A stretch of DNA of 64,000 nucleotides from Enterovibrio qingdaonensis (GTDB taxonomy: Bacteria > Pseudomonadota > Gammaproteobacteria > Enterobacterales > Vibrionaceae). The notes below the pieces were generated by a model. The model was not told the origin of the DNA. It searched no databases and was given only the letters and a program-made list of their open reading frames with translations. Positions 34,748 through 44,284 of this stretch are shown one piece after another (position 1 is the stretch's first letter; every line of letters begins with the position of its first letter). The stretch covers positions 246,312 to 310,311 of the forward strand of contig NZ_JAJUBB010000005.1 in the NCBI RefSeq assembly GCF_028683135.1, in the 5' to 3' direction. The position numbers were made by a program, and so were the translations under genes.

Positions 34748-36709
34748 ATGAACAAGCTAACCATCAAATCAAAACTACTAATCGGCAATATTATTACCGG
34801 CTTATTGCTTGCCTTGCTGTGCGGTATTGCCTGGAATGGCATCAACACCATGGACCGCACGGCCGACATGGTCAATCACACTCACAAAGTGATTAACTTC
34901 TCAAATGGATTAGTCAATGCCATGGTAGACAAAGAGACAGGTCTACGAGGCTTCGCCATCGGTGGCGAAGATGAGTATCTAGAGCCTTACTATGGCGGAC
35001 TGAAAGCGTTCCAAGAAAGATTAGATGTCGTCACCAGCCTCACCAGTGACAACCCGGCCCAGCAAGCGCGTTTTGCTGACGTAGCAAAAGATGCTGCCGC
35101 TTGGGATGCCTATGCTGAAAGTGTCATCGCACTCCGAAAAAATATCCGCGAAGGGGACCGGTCCAATACTCAACTAAAAGAACTGATTGCTTCTGGTATT
35201 GGCAAACAAAAATTTGACGGACTAAGGGCGGAGATTGCGTCAGGGCAATTTGGCTTAGCCGGAGACAGACTTCTTGAAGCCATGGTCAATATGGAAACCG
35301 GATTACGTGGCTTCATGTTAAACCGCCAAGAGGCCTATTTAGAACCGTATATTGCAGGTAAGAAGACTGCCGAACGGATAATGCGGACAATAGAAGGCAC
35401 GAAGCTGGCGCAAAATGCAGATGGCTGGATTAATGGCTACGCCGAAAAAGCCATCGCGACAGTCCGTGAAGCAAATAAGTTTTCAACCACAGCGGATTTA
35501 TACGCCAAGTTAACTAAAAAAGAAGGCAAGGCTTACATGGACGGCCTTCGACAAAAGGTGGCTGACATAGTATCCATTGAGCATGGGCTGATGGAGCAGC
35601 GCTCTGCAGCCGCACACAATGCATCCATCCTTGCTTCAAACGTTATCATTTTCGGCGGCTTATTTACTATTGTTGTTGCAATCGCATTTGGATTGTTTGT
35701 CTCTAAATCCATCACGAAGCCAATCAGCAAGGTTGTGGCTGCTGCCCGTCAGCTCGCTACCGGAGATCTGACGTTTAAGCTCGAGAAGGGCGCAAACACT
35801 GAAGTCGGCCAATTGCAGAATGCGTTGCGAGATACTGCCGACAGCCTTAGCGGCATTATCAGTAGTATGGCTCAAGCGAGTGACCGACTGACCAATGCTT
35901 CCGCAGATCTCGGCAAGACGACCCACATCACCAGCGAAGGCGCGCAAAACCAATTGCAAATGACAGATCAAGTAGCTGTTGGCATGCAAGAAATGGCGAG
36001 TGTTGTTGGGGAAGTATCAAGTAATGCCGAAGCAGTAGCTCGACTCGCAGATGAAGCAAATGGTGAGGCGCAGTCTGGCTTGAAGGTGGTTAAAGACACC
36101 ATACAGAGCATTCAAACGCTGGAAACAGAAGTCAAAAACACCGCAAGCCGCCTAAACGGACTCGCTCAAGAGACCGACAATATCGGTGGTATCCTTGATG
36201 TGATCTTGGGTATCGCAGACCAAACGAACCTGCTTGCACTTAACGCAGCAATAGAAGCGGCCCGAGCGGGTGAGCAAGGTCGTGGTTTTGCTGTTGTTGC
36301 GGATGAAGTACGGGGACTTGCTCAACGTACCCAAAACTCAACAACCGAGATCCAAAGCCTGATAGAAAGGCTTCAGCAAGGCACGCGAGAAGTCGTCACC
36401 AGCATGGAAAAAAGCAGTGCTATTGTGCAATCTAGCGTTGAAGATGCGAGTAAGTCAGGGGACGCATTCAATACCATTACCAAAGCCATTGGTGAAATTC
36501 AGCAGTTTAGTACGTTGAATGCGACAGCATGTGAAGAACAAAGCGCGACAACCAACGAGATAAACAAGAACGTACAAGAAGTCAGCTCGATTTCAAAAGA
36601 AAGCGCGGGCAGTGTAGAAACCACGGTAAGAGCAAGCAACGAACTCTCCCAGCTTTCTGACACACTGCAAAACATCGTCGGTCAGTTTAAGTTGAGGCAC
36701 GTTTCTTAA
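34748..36709 (+). CDS. Methyl-accepting chemotaxis protein with duplicated CHASE3-like sensor
   Basis: 653 residues from the ATG at 34748 (a GTG at 34742 is nearer to the GGGGG ribosome site). An N-terminal span (about 10–28) is followed by a periplasmic all-helical region with two related motifs, [20 protein letters not shown] and [20 protein letters not shown], the CHASE3 signature twice. A second span near 305–325, HAMP, then the signalling domain with the hairpin tip [20 protein letters not shown]. The C terminus ends QFKLRHVS without an NWETF-type CheR/CheB tether. The ligand is unknown. Confidence 0.9.
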   Translation: MNKLTIKSKLLIGNIITGLLLALLCGIAWNGINTMDRTADMVNHTHKVINFSNGLVNAMVDKETGLRGFAIGGEDEYLEPYYGGLKAFQERLDVVTSLTSDNPAQQARFADVAKDAAAWDAYAESVIALRKNIREGDRSNTQLKELIASGIGKQKFDGLRAEIASGQFGLAGDRLLEAMVNMETGLRGFMLNRQEAYLEPYIAGKKTAERIMRTIEGTKLAQNADGWINGYAEKAIATVREANKFSTTADLYAKLTKKEGKAYMDGLRQKVADIVSIEHGLMEQRSAAAHNASILASNVIIFGGLFTIVVAIAFGLFVSKSITKPISKVVAAARQLATGDLTFKLEKGANTEVGQLQNALRDTADSLSGIISSMAQASDRLTNASADLGKTTHITSEGAQNQLQMTDQVAVGMQEMASVVGEVSSNAEAVARLADEANGEAQSGLKVVKDTIQSIQTLETEVKNTASRLNGLAQETDNIGGILDVILGIADQTNLLALNAAIEAARAGEQGRGFAVVADEVRGLAQRTQNSTTEIQSLIERLQQGTREVVTSMEKSSAIVQSSVEDASKSGDAFNTITKAIGEIQQFSTLNATACEEQSATTNEINKNVQEVSSISKESAGSVETTVRASNELSQLSDTLQNIVGQFKLRHVS

Positions 36710-36735
36710 TTGACAACTTGTTTCTACGTAAAATA

Positions 36736-36767
36736 AACGCCGCCCTGTCTAGAGCGGCGTTTTTTTT
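36736..36767 (+). terminator. Terminator after the CHASE3 chemoreceptor
   Basis: AACGCCGC, ten-base loop, GCGGCGTT and then a T run to 36767. It also touches the stop codon of the convergent hydrolase gene. Confidence 0.88.
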
Positions 36768-37947
36768 AATAATGTTTGATTACCAAGCCATCCGCTTGAG
36801 CTGGCAATGCCGTTCCCTTGAAGTGATGGTCAAAGAACGCAAGTATTTGACGATTAGATGCCTGATGCATGAACTTAGGATCAATCTGCCCTGTCAGCCC
36901 CATGAAAGACACGCCTGGCAGATGATTAACGTCTGAAAAGTTCATGTGTGCAGCTCCTTTAAACAGCACTTCACAACTACCTTCAGAGGCCAACGAAGCA
37001 AGCAGTGCCTTGTTCACCCACGCCATACTCTCTTGCGCTGGCGGTGTGCTGGTGTCCCCATACAAGACACAAATCGGCGCGCTTTGCTCGCTCACAGAGC
37101 TTGGATAGATGAAACTGTCCATCGACATCGCCGCTTTAATTTTCGGGTTGTTAAAGGCCAAATGCGCAGCGACGCTGCCGCCAAAAGAGTGCCCAAGAGC
37201 ACCAATTCGCTCTACGTCAAGCTGGTTTGAGAACGGTAATTCTGGATGAGTCGTCGACAATGAAGCTAGTGCATTCAACACCACCTCATTGTTGCTTGCC
37301 CATTGTTGGATGGTGGCTGGCATGGCTTTAAAAAGCCCTGCTTCCAGCGCAGAGGACGCAGCAACCCATTGTTCGAATGACTGACTGGCTCGCATTGCCT
37401 TCGATGTTGTATCACCAAGATCGACTGACTGAGCTATTTGGTCTTGCGTCAGTGGGTCACGTTGATAAACCAGCATGCCTTCAGCATTTTTACTCACCAT
37501 GCTGTGCATTGGGTGGCTGAGCGACAACACGATATATCCCTGACTCGCCAGCTCTTCCATTTGCGTCAGGTTTTGAGTCGCAAATGATCCAAAGCCATGA
37601 TTAAACAAAAGGACAGGGTGTTTACCCTCCGCCGCCTCAGCATCGATAACGGCATGAGAAGGGCGGGTATCTTCTAGCAATGCGGCGGGAATACCTTGTT
37701 GCTGAGCAAATGCTTCGGCGAGATATGTATCCATATAGGGGAAGGCGGTTCCTTCGCTTGAGCTGGCCGGATACCATGCTGTGATTGGCACCCAGGTGGC
37801 GCCGTCTTTGACTTCAAACTCACTGATGCCGACGGCATAGCTACCGGTCGGAACGGGTTTTTCGGGTGCTGGCATCAAGAAAAATACGCCAACCAACACA
37901 AGCACCAACGCCAAAATGGTACCACCAAGAATTTTCATCACTTTCAT
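36766..37947 (-). CDS. Alpha/beta hydrolase, PAF-acetylhydrolase-like
   Basis: 393 residues. A single N-terminal hydrophobic segment (KILGGTILALVLVLVGVFFL) should anchor it in the inner membrane facing the periplasm. The oxyanion region is LLFNHGFGSFATQN and the nucleophile elbow is IGALGHSFGGSVAA; a catalytic His is likely in GAAHMNFSDV. The overall layout resembles platelet-activating-factor acetylhydrolase and dienelactone hydrolase-type proteins. The substrate is unknown. Confidence 0.85.
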   Translation of the reverse strand: MKVMKILGGTILALVLVLVGVFFLMPAPEKPVPTGSYAVGISEFEVKDGATWVPITAWYPASSSEGTAFPYMDTYLAEAFAQQQGIPAALLEDTRPSHAVIDAEAAEGKHPVLLFNHGFGSFATQNLTQMEELASQGYIVLSLSHPMHSMVSKNAEGMLVYQRDPLTQDQIAQSVDLGDTTSKAMRASQSFEQWVAASSALEAGLFKAMPATIQQWASNNEVVLNALASLSTTHPELPFSNQLDVERIGALGHSFGGSVAAHLAFNNPKIKAAMSMDSFIYPSSVSEQSAPICVLYGDTSTPPAQESMAWVNKALLASLASEGSCEVLFKGAAHMNFSDVNHLPGVSFMGLTGQIDPKFMHQASNRQILAFFDHHFKGTALPAQADGLVIKHY

Positions 37948-38085
37948 CGAAATATCCAGAATCTATCCTTTGAGACTGAATGCTCTCACGCCTTTGATGA
38001 AATGATTAATAGGCAAAAGTTTCCTTTTGTACTTATTCGATTAACTTCAAAATCCTAGGGCAATTGTTTCAGTGTTTCTCGTCGA

Positions 38086-38481
38086 TCACTCTTCGCCTTT
38101 CGATAGAGCCTCAATGATTGGACAGCAAGCACTGTCATTCCCCGGGCAGGAGCTTGCCAAGGTTTTCAGCGATGTTTTCATTGCTTGAAGCTCTTTGATT
38201 TTCTCGTCGATCTCCGCGATTTTCTCCAACGCTTTTTGCTTTACATCAGCACTGCGTCGATTGGGATCTCGCGACATATCAAGCAGTTCTTGGCACTCAT
38301 CCAAACTAAATCCCACCAAACGTGAACGCTTGATCATTTGGAGTTCACTGATATGGCGATCACTGTAGTCGCGGTAGCCGTTATCACTGCGGTTTGGCTC
38401 GCTGATCACCCCTTTCTGCTCGTAAAAACGAATTGTTTTGGTTGTAAGACCCGTCAGGCGCGCTACTTCATTTATTTTCAT
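38086..38481 (-). CDS. cueR: Copper-responsive MerR-family regulator
   Basis: 131 residues. The N-terminal MerR HTH reads KINEVARLTGLTTKTIRFYE. The C-terminal metal loop is SCPGNDSACCPII, with Cys112 and Cys120 at the CueR Cu(I) positions and an additional Cys119. It is divergent from copA and should activate it by untwisting the 19-bp-spacer promoter between the two genes. Confidence 0.95.
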   Translation of the reverse strand: MKINEVARLTGLTTKTIRFYEQKGVISEPNRSDNGYRDYSDRHISELQMIKRSRLVGFSLDECQELLDMSRDPNRRSADVKQKALEKIAEIDEKIKELQAMKTSLKTLASSCPGNDSACCPIIEALSKGEE

Positions 38482-38506
38482 TATTCACTCCTGTCAAAAA
38501 TGAACC

Positions 38507-38537
38507 TTGACCTTACAGTTAATGGAAGGTTTATGCT
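38507..38537 (+). promoter_or_regulatory. CueR-type promoter of copA
   Basis: -35 TTGACC (38507–38512), a 19-base spacer (38513–38531) and -10 TATGCT (38532–38537). The overlong spacer is the mark of MerR-family targets. ACCTT and AAGGT half-sites flank its centre in opposite orientation, matching the outer part of the CueR operator. Confidence 0.88.
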
Positions 38538-38600
38538 TCAGAATTATGAACAATAGTCTCGCCTGAACGCAAGTTGCAAATCGGGCATAAGGTAATGGTT

Positions 38601-41342
38601 ATGGCACATCAAGACGTATCGACATCGCCGACTGCGACAGCAGAAATTGCACTTCGAACTTTGCCGCTGCAAGGTCTGAACTGTATGGGCTGTGCGCGAA
38701 AAGTGATTGCCGCAGTAGAACCTTTATCCGGCGTTACCACTGTAGACGCTACCCCAACGTCTTTGACCATTAATGCCGATGCACCTTTAGGTGAGATCGT
38801 CAATGCGGTTGAGTCTCTGGGTTATCACGTTGGTCAAACTGTCGCTGTGCCTTTAGCAGGACTCAGTTGTGGACGTTGCGTTGCCAAACTGACAGCGGCT
38901 TTTGAACAATCTCCCGATGTATTTCACGTCGAGGTAACCAAAACAGAAGCCAGCATCGCGGGCCTTCTGGATCGCGAGCAGATCACTGCCATCGTTGAGG
39001 CAACGGGTTATCAGGTTCCTGAAGAATCTGACTCTGAGCCAAGCGACCTTGTGGATGCGGTTCAGAGCGCGACCGCAGACAGTACGCCAGATGCAGCATC
39101 CGCGGCTTTAAGTAATACGCCAACCCAACAACTGATCCTGTCAGGCATGACCTGCGCAAGCTGTGTGTCTTCAGTAGAAAAAGCACTGAAAAACGTCGCT
39201 GGTGTTGAATCGGTCAGCGTGAACTTTGCAGAAAGAACCGCCTCGATTAACGGTGACGCAAGTGTAGAAACGCTTATAAATGCAGTTGAACAAGCGGGTT
39301 ACGGCGCAGAAGTGAGCGAAGATGAAGCCACACGCCGTGAACGACAAGCGGTAATGCATGCAGAGCAATTTGCCGAACACAAACGCAATACTTGGCTAGC
39401 ACTTGGCTTGGGTGCACCGCTGATGGCTTGGGGCTTGCTGGGTGGTTCCATGACCATCGAAAGCACAGCAAGCCAAATTGGCTGGGGCATTATCGCACTA
39501 GTCACACTGGCTTTGCTTTGTACTTCAGGTAAGCACTTTTTCGTCAATGCATACAAAGCTGCCTGCCACCACAGAGCGACAATGGATACCTTGGTGGCGT
39601 TGGGTACGGGTGCAGCTTGGCTCTACTCTGCGGCAGTCGTCATCATGCCTGCACTTTTCCCAGAGCAAGCCAGACATGTGTACTTCGAAGCATCAGCCAT
39701 GATCATCGGCTTGGTAACGCTGGGGCATGCGCTGGAAGCCAGAGCACGCGCGTCAACATCCAAAGCACTGGATAGGCTTCTTGATCTTCAACCTCAAACT
39801 GCGTTGCTCATTGAAGATGGTAAAGAGCGCGAAGTATCTCTGGCTGATGTACAAGCTAGCATGCTGCTTCGCGTCAAACCGGGCGCAAAAATCCCAGTAG
39901 ATGGCGTGGTAGAAAGCGGCGAAAGTTTTGTTGATGAATCAATGCTAACAGGCGAGCCTTTGGCAGTTCGAAAAATCCAAGGCGAAACACTCCATGCGGG
40001 CACAGTAAACCAAAACGGTACCCTAACTTTCAAAGCGACAGGCATCGGTAGCGATACCATGTTGTCTCGCATCATTCATTTGGTGAGACAAGCACAGAAC
40101 AGTAAACCTGCGCTAGCACGCATGGCAGACACCGTCTCTGCGATCTTCGTACCAACCGTCATGATCATCGCGATCCTGACAGCACTTGGCTGGTACAACT
40201 TTGGTCCAGATCCAAAGCTGAGCTTTATGCTGGTGACGGCAACAACAGTGCTGATCATCGCGTGTCCTTGTGCCTTGGGCTTGGCAACCCCCATGTCGGT
40301 GACGACAGGTGTTGGTCGTGCCGCTGAACTGGGCGTGCTTATTCGCGATGCAGAATCACTTCAACACGCAGCAAAAGTCGATACCGTGGTGCTGGATAAA
40401 ACCGGTACGCTCACCGAAGGTAAACCACAGGTGACCTCGGTTGTCGCCCTGCAAAGTGAGCAGAATGTGATTCTTCAAATTGCCGCAAGCCTTGAGCAAG
40501 GCTCTGAGCATCCACTGGCGAAAGCGGTATTGGATGCGGCGGATAAAGAATCGTTAGCTCTGTCTGTCATTGATAGTTTTGAAGGCATTCCGGGTAAAGG
40601 CCTGAAAGCCGACATCGATGGCAATACCTACTTGCTGGGTAATGCACGATTGATGCAAGAACAAGGCATTGATACCGAAGCCTCTGATAGCCAAGCACTG
40701 GAGCTTGCTAAACGTGGTGAGACAGCGGTTTACCTTGCCAGCAACCAAGTGCTCCTTGGCATTATCGGCATCAGTGACCCACTTCGTCATGACTCAGCAG
40801 CAGCGGTTGCTAGGCTTCAACGACTGGGATTTGACGTTGTCATGCTGACAGGTGATCACCCTGATACGGCAAAAGCCATTGCAGCACAAGCCGGAATTAC
40901 CAACGTAATCGCTGGCGTGCTACCTGATGGAAAAGCCGATGTGGTAAGTAAACTTCAAGCACAGGGCAAACAAGTCGCCATGATTGGTGATGGCATTAAC
41001 GATGCGCCTGCTCTTGCGAAAGCGGAAGTGGGTATCGCGATTGGTAGCGGCAGTGATGTCGCCATTGAAAGTGCTCAAATGACCCTAATGCGTCACTCCA
41101 TTGATGCTGCAACAGATGGGTTACTGTTATCAAAAGCCACGCTTCGTAATATGAAAGAAAACTTGTTTGGAGCATTTATTTACAATTCTCTGGGTATTCC
41201 AATCGCAGCAGGTGTGCTATATCCCCTCACCGGCTCGTTATTGAGCCCAGTGGTCGCAGGTGCTGCGATGGCATTGTCATCTATCACAGTAGTGAGTAAT
41301 GCCAACCGTCTGCGTTGGTTTAACCCAAGCAAGAGGAAGTAA
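38601..41342 (+). CDS. copA: Copper-exporting P1B-type ATPase
   Basis: 913 residues from the ATG at 38601, with TAAGG eight bases upstream. Three N-terminal heavy-metal domains have GLNCMGC, GLSCGRC and GMTCASC. The membrane metal site is [16 protein letters not shown], the phosphorylation site [13 protein letters not shown], then EHPLAKAV and the hinge [11 protein letters not shown]. It pumps Cu(I) out of the cytoplasm. Three metal-binding domains are one more than in E. coli. No CCCAAAG slippery site for a CopZ-like short product is seen in the region of the first domain (38640–38960). Confidence 0.96.
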   Translation: MAHQDVSTSPTATAEIALRTLPLQGLNCMGCARKVIAAVEPLSGVTTVDATPTSLTINADAPLGEIVNAVESLGYHVGQTVAVPLAGLSCGRCVAKLTAAFEQSPDVFHVEVTKTEASIAGLLDREQITAIVEATGYQVPEESDSEPSDLVDAVQSATADSTPDAASAALSNTPTQQLILSGMTCASCVSSVEKALKNVAGVESVSVNFAERTASINGDASVETLINAVEQAGYGAEVSEDEATRRERQAVMHAEQFAEHKRNTWLALGLGAPLMAWGLLGGSMTIESTASQIGWGIIALVTLALLCTSGKHFFVNAYKAACHHRATMDTLVALGTGAAWLYSAAVVIMPALFPEQARHVYFEASAMIIGLVTLGHALEARARASTSKALDRLLDLQPQTALLIEDGKEREVSLADVQASMLLRVKPGAKIPVDGVVESGESFVDESMLTGEPLAVRKIQGETLHAGTVNQNGTLTFKATGIGSDTMLSRIIHLVRQAQNSKPALARMADTVSAIFVPTVMIIAILTALGWYNFGPDPKLSFMLVTATTVLIIACPCALGLATPMSVTTGVGRAAELGVLIRDAESLQHAAKVDTVVLDKTGTLTEGKPQVTSVVALQSEQNVILQIAASLEQGSEHPLAKAVLDAADKESLALSVIDSFEGIPGKGLKADIDGNTYLLGNARLMQEQGIDTEASDSQALELAKRGETAVYLASNQVLLGIIGISDPLRHDSAAAVARLQRLGFDVVMLTGDHPDTAKAIAAQAGITNVIAGVLPDGKADVVSKLQAQGKQVAMIGDGINDAPALAKAEVGIAIGSGSDVAIESAQMTLMRHSIDAATDGLLLSKATLRNMKENLFGAFIYNSLGIPIAAGVLYPLTGSLLSPVVAGAAMALSSITVVSNANRLRWFNPSKRK

Positions 41343-41344
41343 TC

Positions 41345-41428
41345 ATGCTGGTAAATCTCATTGGGCTTGGTTTGATCGCACTGATCATCTGGTGGTTTTG
41401 GATTGCAGGAAAGACAGACAGCAAATGA
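41345..41428 (+). CDS. 27-residue membrane peptide downstream of copA
   Basis: The frame is MLVNLIGLGLIALIIWWFWI then AGKTDSK and TGA, two bases after the copA stop codon. Its stop overlaps the ATG of the next gene (ATGA at 41425–41428), so it is placed like a real cistron. The helix resembles, from memory, the N-terminal anchor of cupredoxin-domain proteins found beside copper ATPases, but no cupredoxin domain follows. It may be a stand-alone CcoS-like small subunit or the remains of a longer protein. Confidence 0.65.
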   Translation: MLVNLIGLGLIALIIWWFWIAGKTDSK

Positions 41429-41733
41429 ACCGTGAAGCGAACAGCGCATTTTGCGTATCACGAAAACTGAAACTGACTGCTGATGTGTCTAACGATATGT
41501 TGAAAAAGCTATCTGCGATAAGCGGCGTTCAGTCGGTCACCAACGGAAAACGCAATCTGATGGTGACCTACGATGCGCGAGAGGTTTCTCTCGAACATAT
41601 CGAGCGTGAGGTATCACTGCCTTACTCTCAATCACTGTGGCAAAGGCTGAGGCGCAGCCTTTACCAATTTGGTGACAAGAACTTAGCAGATGGCGCGAAA
41701 CACGCGCCTCACTGCTGCAATAAAATACGTTGA
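41425..41733 (+). CDS. HMA-like protein without CxxC, copper operon
   Basis: 102 residues from the ATG at 41425; the frame is open further upstream within copA. The segment KLKLTADVSNDMLKKLSAIS then GVQSVTNGKRNLMVTYDARE reads like the beta-alpha-beta ferredoxin fold of heavy-metal-associated domains (note GVQSV and the final strand), but the CxxC loop is absent. The C terminus HAPHCCNKIR has two His and a Cys pair that could bind Cu(I). It sits between the 27-residue peptide and copG. Function is unknown; a copper-related role is inferred from context. Confidence 0.7.
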   Translation: MNREANSAFCVSRKLKLTADVSNDMLKKLSAISGVQSVTNGKRNLMVTYDAREVSLEHIEREVSLPYSQSLWQRLRRSLYQFGDKNLADGAKHAPHCCNKIR

Positions 41734-41743
41734 GGAGACAACG

Positions 41744-42178
41744 ATGAAAAAATTGCCTAAATTGGCCGCATTTTCACTGGCTATGCTGTCTGCAAGCACC
41801 ATGGCTGCAACCGGAATCACTTATAAATCCCCTTACTGCGGTTGCTGTAAAGAATGGGTTAAACACATGGAAGACAACGGCTTCGAAATGGCGGTTGAAG
41901 ACCATGTCAACATGAACCCAATCAAAATGAAGCTAGGCATCAAACCTCAATTGGCGTCGTGTCATACTACTGTGATTGATGGCTACCTGTTTGAAGGCCA
42001 CATTCCGGCAAGCGATGTGAAGAAGTTCCTGGCTGAAAAACCTAAGCTGGCGGGCCTCGCTGTACCGGGTATGCCTGTAGGCTCTCCTGGTATGGAGTAC
42101 GGAGATCAGAAAGATCGCTACAACGTGATCGGATTTTCAAAGAGTGGCATGACAATGGTCTATAACACTCACAACTAA
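41744..42178 (+). CDS. copG: CopG-like DUF411 periplasmic metal-binding protein
   Basis: 144 residues from the ATG at 41744 with TGAGGAGAC upstream. A signal peptide (KKLPKLAAFSLAMLSASTMA) is followed by the DUF411 motif YKSPYCGCCKEWVKHMEDNG, a CxCC-type cysteine cluster that binds copper, and a later Cys in LASCHTTVIDGYLFEGHIP. CopG proteins act in periplasmic copper resistance and redox handling. It is the last gene of the copA unit. Confidence 0.92.
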   Translation: MKKLPKLAAFSLAMLSASTMAATGITYKSPYCGCCKEWVKHMEDNGFEMAVEDHVNMNPIKMKLGIKPQLASCHTTVIDGYLFEGHIPASDVKKFLAEKPKLAGLAVPGMPVGSPGMEYGDQKDRYNVIGFSKSGMTMVYNTHN

Positions 42179-42233
42179 TCTGACGCCCCCCTATTAAGCC
42201 TTCATACTGGCTCGACCTTAGTATGGAGGCTTC

Positions 42234-43097
42234 ATGATTACCCGCATTACCGTTTTACTCTGTGTTTTATTCCCCTCGACGCTTATTGCAGAACCGACCG
42301 TTTGGAAAGCCGTAAAAGCTGAACTCGAATACACCCTGATGGGTGGCGACCATTATGGTAAACCGCATTACTACCCGCTTCCCGACGTGCTAACTGATAC
42401 CTTTGAAGCAACGGATGGAATCATTGTTGATTTGGACGTCATGACAGAGACTGAAGTCTCTGTGCCGAAGGGCACCCCATCTAAAGAATTTTTGAATCAA
42501 CAAGAGCAAGATTTGCTCGAGAAATTCGCCCAAAAAGCAAAGATTGCCTACGTTGCGCTCCTGAACGCGCCGCCATGGCAAGCAGCCTATCAGTTGCAAA
42601 TTACCCTTTCAAAGCAGATGGGATACAAAACCAAGCATGGCGTTACGCTTTATATGCTGATCAAAGCGTATCAGGAAAATGTGCCCGTTATCTCACTGAG
42701 CTCCAGCCAGCAGATGGCAGATAAGATCACATCCCTAAACCAAGAAGGGCTGCACTTGCTGCTCGATACCCTGAATAATTGGGATGATGACGTTCGACTT
42801 GGTGAATGCTTTGAAAAAGCGTGGCTGGCCGGTGATAGCGATACCATGACACAGATGGTGGACGATAGAATGTTGGACGCCAGAGAGGCTGACCACAAGT
42901 TCATCACCGACAGTAACTATAACTGGGCTGGCCAGCTAAGCGATCAGGACTTGTTCAGCAGTGGTCATTACACCGTCATCTTATCACCAAGTAACTTATA
43001 TGGAACGTACGGTATTCTCGCCATGTTGAAAGAGAATGGGTTTGAAGTAACAGCACTCAATGAAGGCACGTTTGTAAATTGCTATACGCTGCAATGA
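42234..43097 (+). CDS. TraB/GumN-family paralogue with degenerate motifs
   Basis: 287 residues with a signal peptide ending TLIAEP. It aligns along its length with the gene at 43421–44284 (both have EPTVWKA- or QPTVWKA-like starts and PPWQAA or TPWQAA centres). At the first family motif it has YTLMGGDHYGKP, where the partner has YTLMGTIHLGKP. At the acidic motif it has IIVDLDV for VVEANI. At the C-terminal motif it has YTVILSPSNLYGTYG in place of YTVVVGALHMYGDQG, losing the His. It is thus probably catalytically inactive, yet the frame is intact and has a good ribosome site (GGAGG). Confidence 0.8.
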   Translation: MITRITVLLCVLFPSTLIAEPTVWKAVKAELEYTLMGGDHYGKPHYYPLPDVLTDTFEATDGIIVDLDVMTETEVSVPKGTPSKEFLNQQEQDLLEKFAQKAKIAYVALLNAPPWQAAYQLQITLSKQMGYKTKHGVTLYMLIKAYQENVPVISLSSSQQMADKITSLNQEGLHLLLDTLNNWDDDVRLGECFEKAWLAGDSDTMTQMVDDRMLDAREADHKFITDSNYNWAGQLSDQDLFSSGHYTVILSPSNLYGTYGILAMLKENGFEVTALNEGTFVNCYTLQ

Positions 43098-43108
43098 CAT
43101 CTATCTAA

Positions 43109-43130
43109 GTGAGTGGGCTCAACCACTCAC
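43109..43130. repeat. Inverted repeat at the end of the 26-residue gene
   Basis: GTGAGTGG, loop GCTCAA, CCACTCAC. It overlaps the last codons and stop of the minus-strand small gene and lies just after the first TraB-like gene. Possible weak terminator for either. Confidence 0.4.
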
Positions 43131-43199
43131 TACGACTTTGGTAACAATCATCGAAACAACAAACAGCAAGATAAACCAAACGTAAACAGACTTTCTCAT
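43119..43199 (-). CDS. Predicted 26-residue membrane peptide between the TraB-like genes
   Basis: On the minus strand ATG at 43199 opens MRKSVYVWFILLFVVSMIVT then KVVVSG and TGA. TAAGGAAG lies five bases before the ATG, a strong ribosome site. The product is a basic head plus one hydrophobic helix, a common layout for bacterial small membrane proteins. I know no family for it. It is opposite in direction to both neighbours. Confidence 0.6.
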   Translation of the reverse strand: MRKSVYVWFILLFVVSMIVTKVVVSG

Positions 43200-43420
43200 T
43201 TTTACTTCCTTATTGATGCCCACAGGCACATGAATCACCGTCATTGTACCTCAGCCCAAAACAAAGCCAAAATAGCCTTCAAGTGCCTCAAGTCACAGTA
43301 AATAAGGTTTAAATAGGACTTTCCCTTCCCGTCATATGACTGTGGTCTCTAACGTTTATCACTTACCTGACGCACCGCGTTAAAGTCTGCATACTGTTAT
43401 GCATCTTGTATGGAGGCTGT

Positions 43421-44284
43421 ATGTTTATTCGCTATCTCGTTTTATTGACTCTTCTGGTTTCCTCTGGTGCTTTCGCTCAACCCACCGTTTGGAAAGCAGA
43501 AAAAGATGATCGCATTTATACGCTGATGGGAACTATCCACCTAGGGAAGCCGGACTATTATCCGCTGCCGGTGGCGATCACGTCTGCATTTGATGAAACA
43601 GATGGTCTCGTTGTAGAAGCCAATATTCTGAGCGATACCAATGTGTCACTCCCCAAAGGAAATCCCGCTAAAAACTATCTCAACAGCAACGAGCTAGACC
43701 TACTGTCGAGTATTGCCAAAAAAGCAGGACTGCCTGCTACCGCACTAATGAATATGACACCATGGCAAGCTGCCTTCGCCCTGCAGCAGTATCAGGCGCA
43801 GCAACTTGGTATGAAAACCGAACTCGGTATCGACGTTCATTTTCTATCGAAGGCGTTAAAGCTGGGCGTCCCCATCATCAGTCTTGAAACGGTACAGCAG
43901 CAATTAGATATGGTAGCCAACATGCGCAACGACGGATTGCCCCTTCTGCTTGATACAATCAACGAGTGGGATAATTCAGAAAAATTTTTATCTTGTCTAG
44001 AAAGTGCTTGGCTTGCCGGCGATAGTGCCACGATGACTAAATTGCTGAATGAATCCATGGAAGACGCTGAAGAAACGGAGCATGTGTTACTTACAGACAG
44101 GAACAAGAAGTGGGTCGATACATTAAGAAACCCTTACAAGTTTAAGCGAGGCAACTATACCGTCGTTGTGGGTGCACTTCATATGTATGGAGATCAGGGG
44201 CTTATTACGCTTCTGAAAGAAAAAGGCTTCCAAGTTACGGTATTAAACAAAGAGGGGCGTGTTGGATGCTTCGACAAACTGTAA
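43421..44284 (+). CDS. TraB/GumN-family protein, intact copy
   Basis: 287 residues from the ATG at 43421 preceded by TGGAGGCTGT; the frame is open from 43406. Signal peptide ends GAFAQP. The family features are all present: YTLMGTIHLG near the N terminus, LVVEANI, and YTVVVGALHMYGDQGLI near the C terminus. These GxxH and Glu motifs are shared with the TIKI/TraB/PrgY metalloprotease-like superfamily. Substrate unknown. It is the functional-looking member of a tandem pair whose ribosome-site region (GTATGGAGGCT) is also duplicated. Confidence 0.88.
   Translation: MFIRYLVLLTLLVSSGAFAQPTVWKAEKDDRIYTLMGTIHLGKPDYYPLPVAITSAFDETDGLVVEANILSDTNVSLPKGNPAKNYLNSNELDLLSSIAKKAGLPATALMNMTPWQAAFALQQYQAQQLGMKTELGIDVHFLSKALKLGVPIISLETVQQQLDMVANMRNDGLPLLLDTINEWDNSEKFLSCLESAWLAGDSATMTKLLNESMEDAEETEHVLLTDRNKKWVDTLRNPYKFKRGNYTVVVGALHMYGDQGLITLLKEKGFQVTVLNKEGRVGCFDKL

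Noticed and set aside
38640..38960. Programmed frameshift site giving a CopZ-like product from copA, as in E. coli
   Set aside because: No CCCAAAG slippery sequence or evident following stem-loop is seen near the first metal-binding domain.
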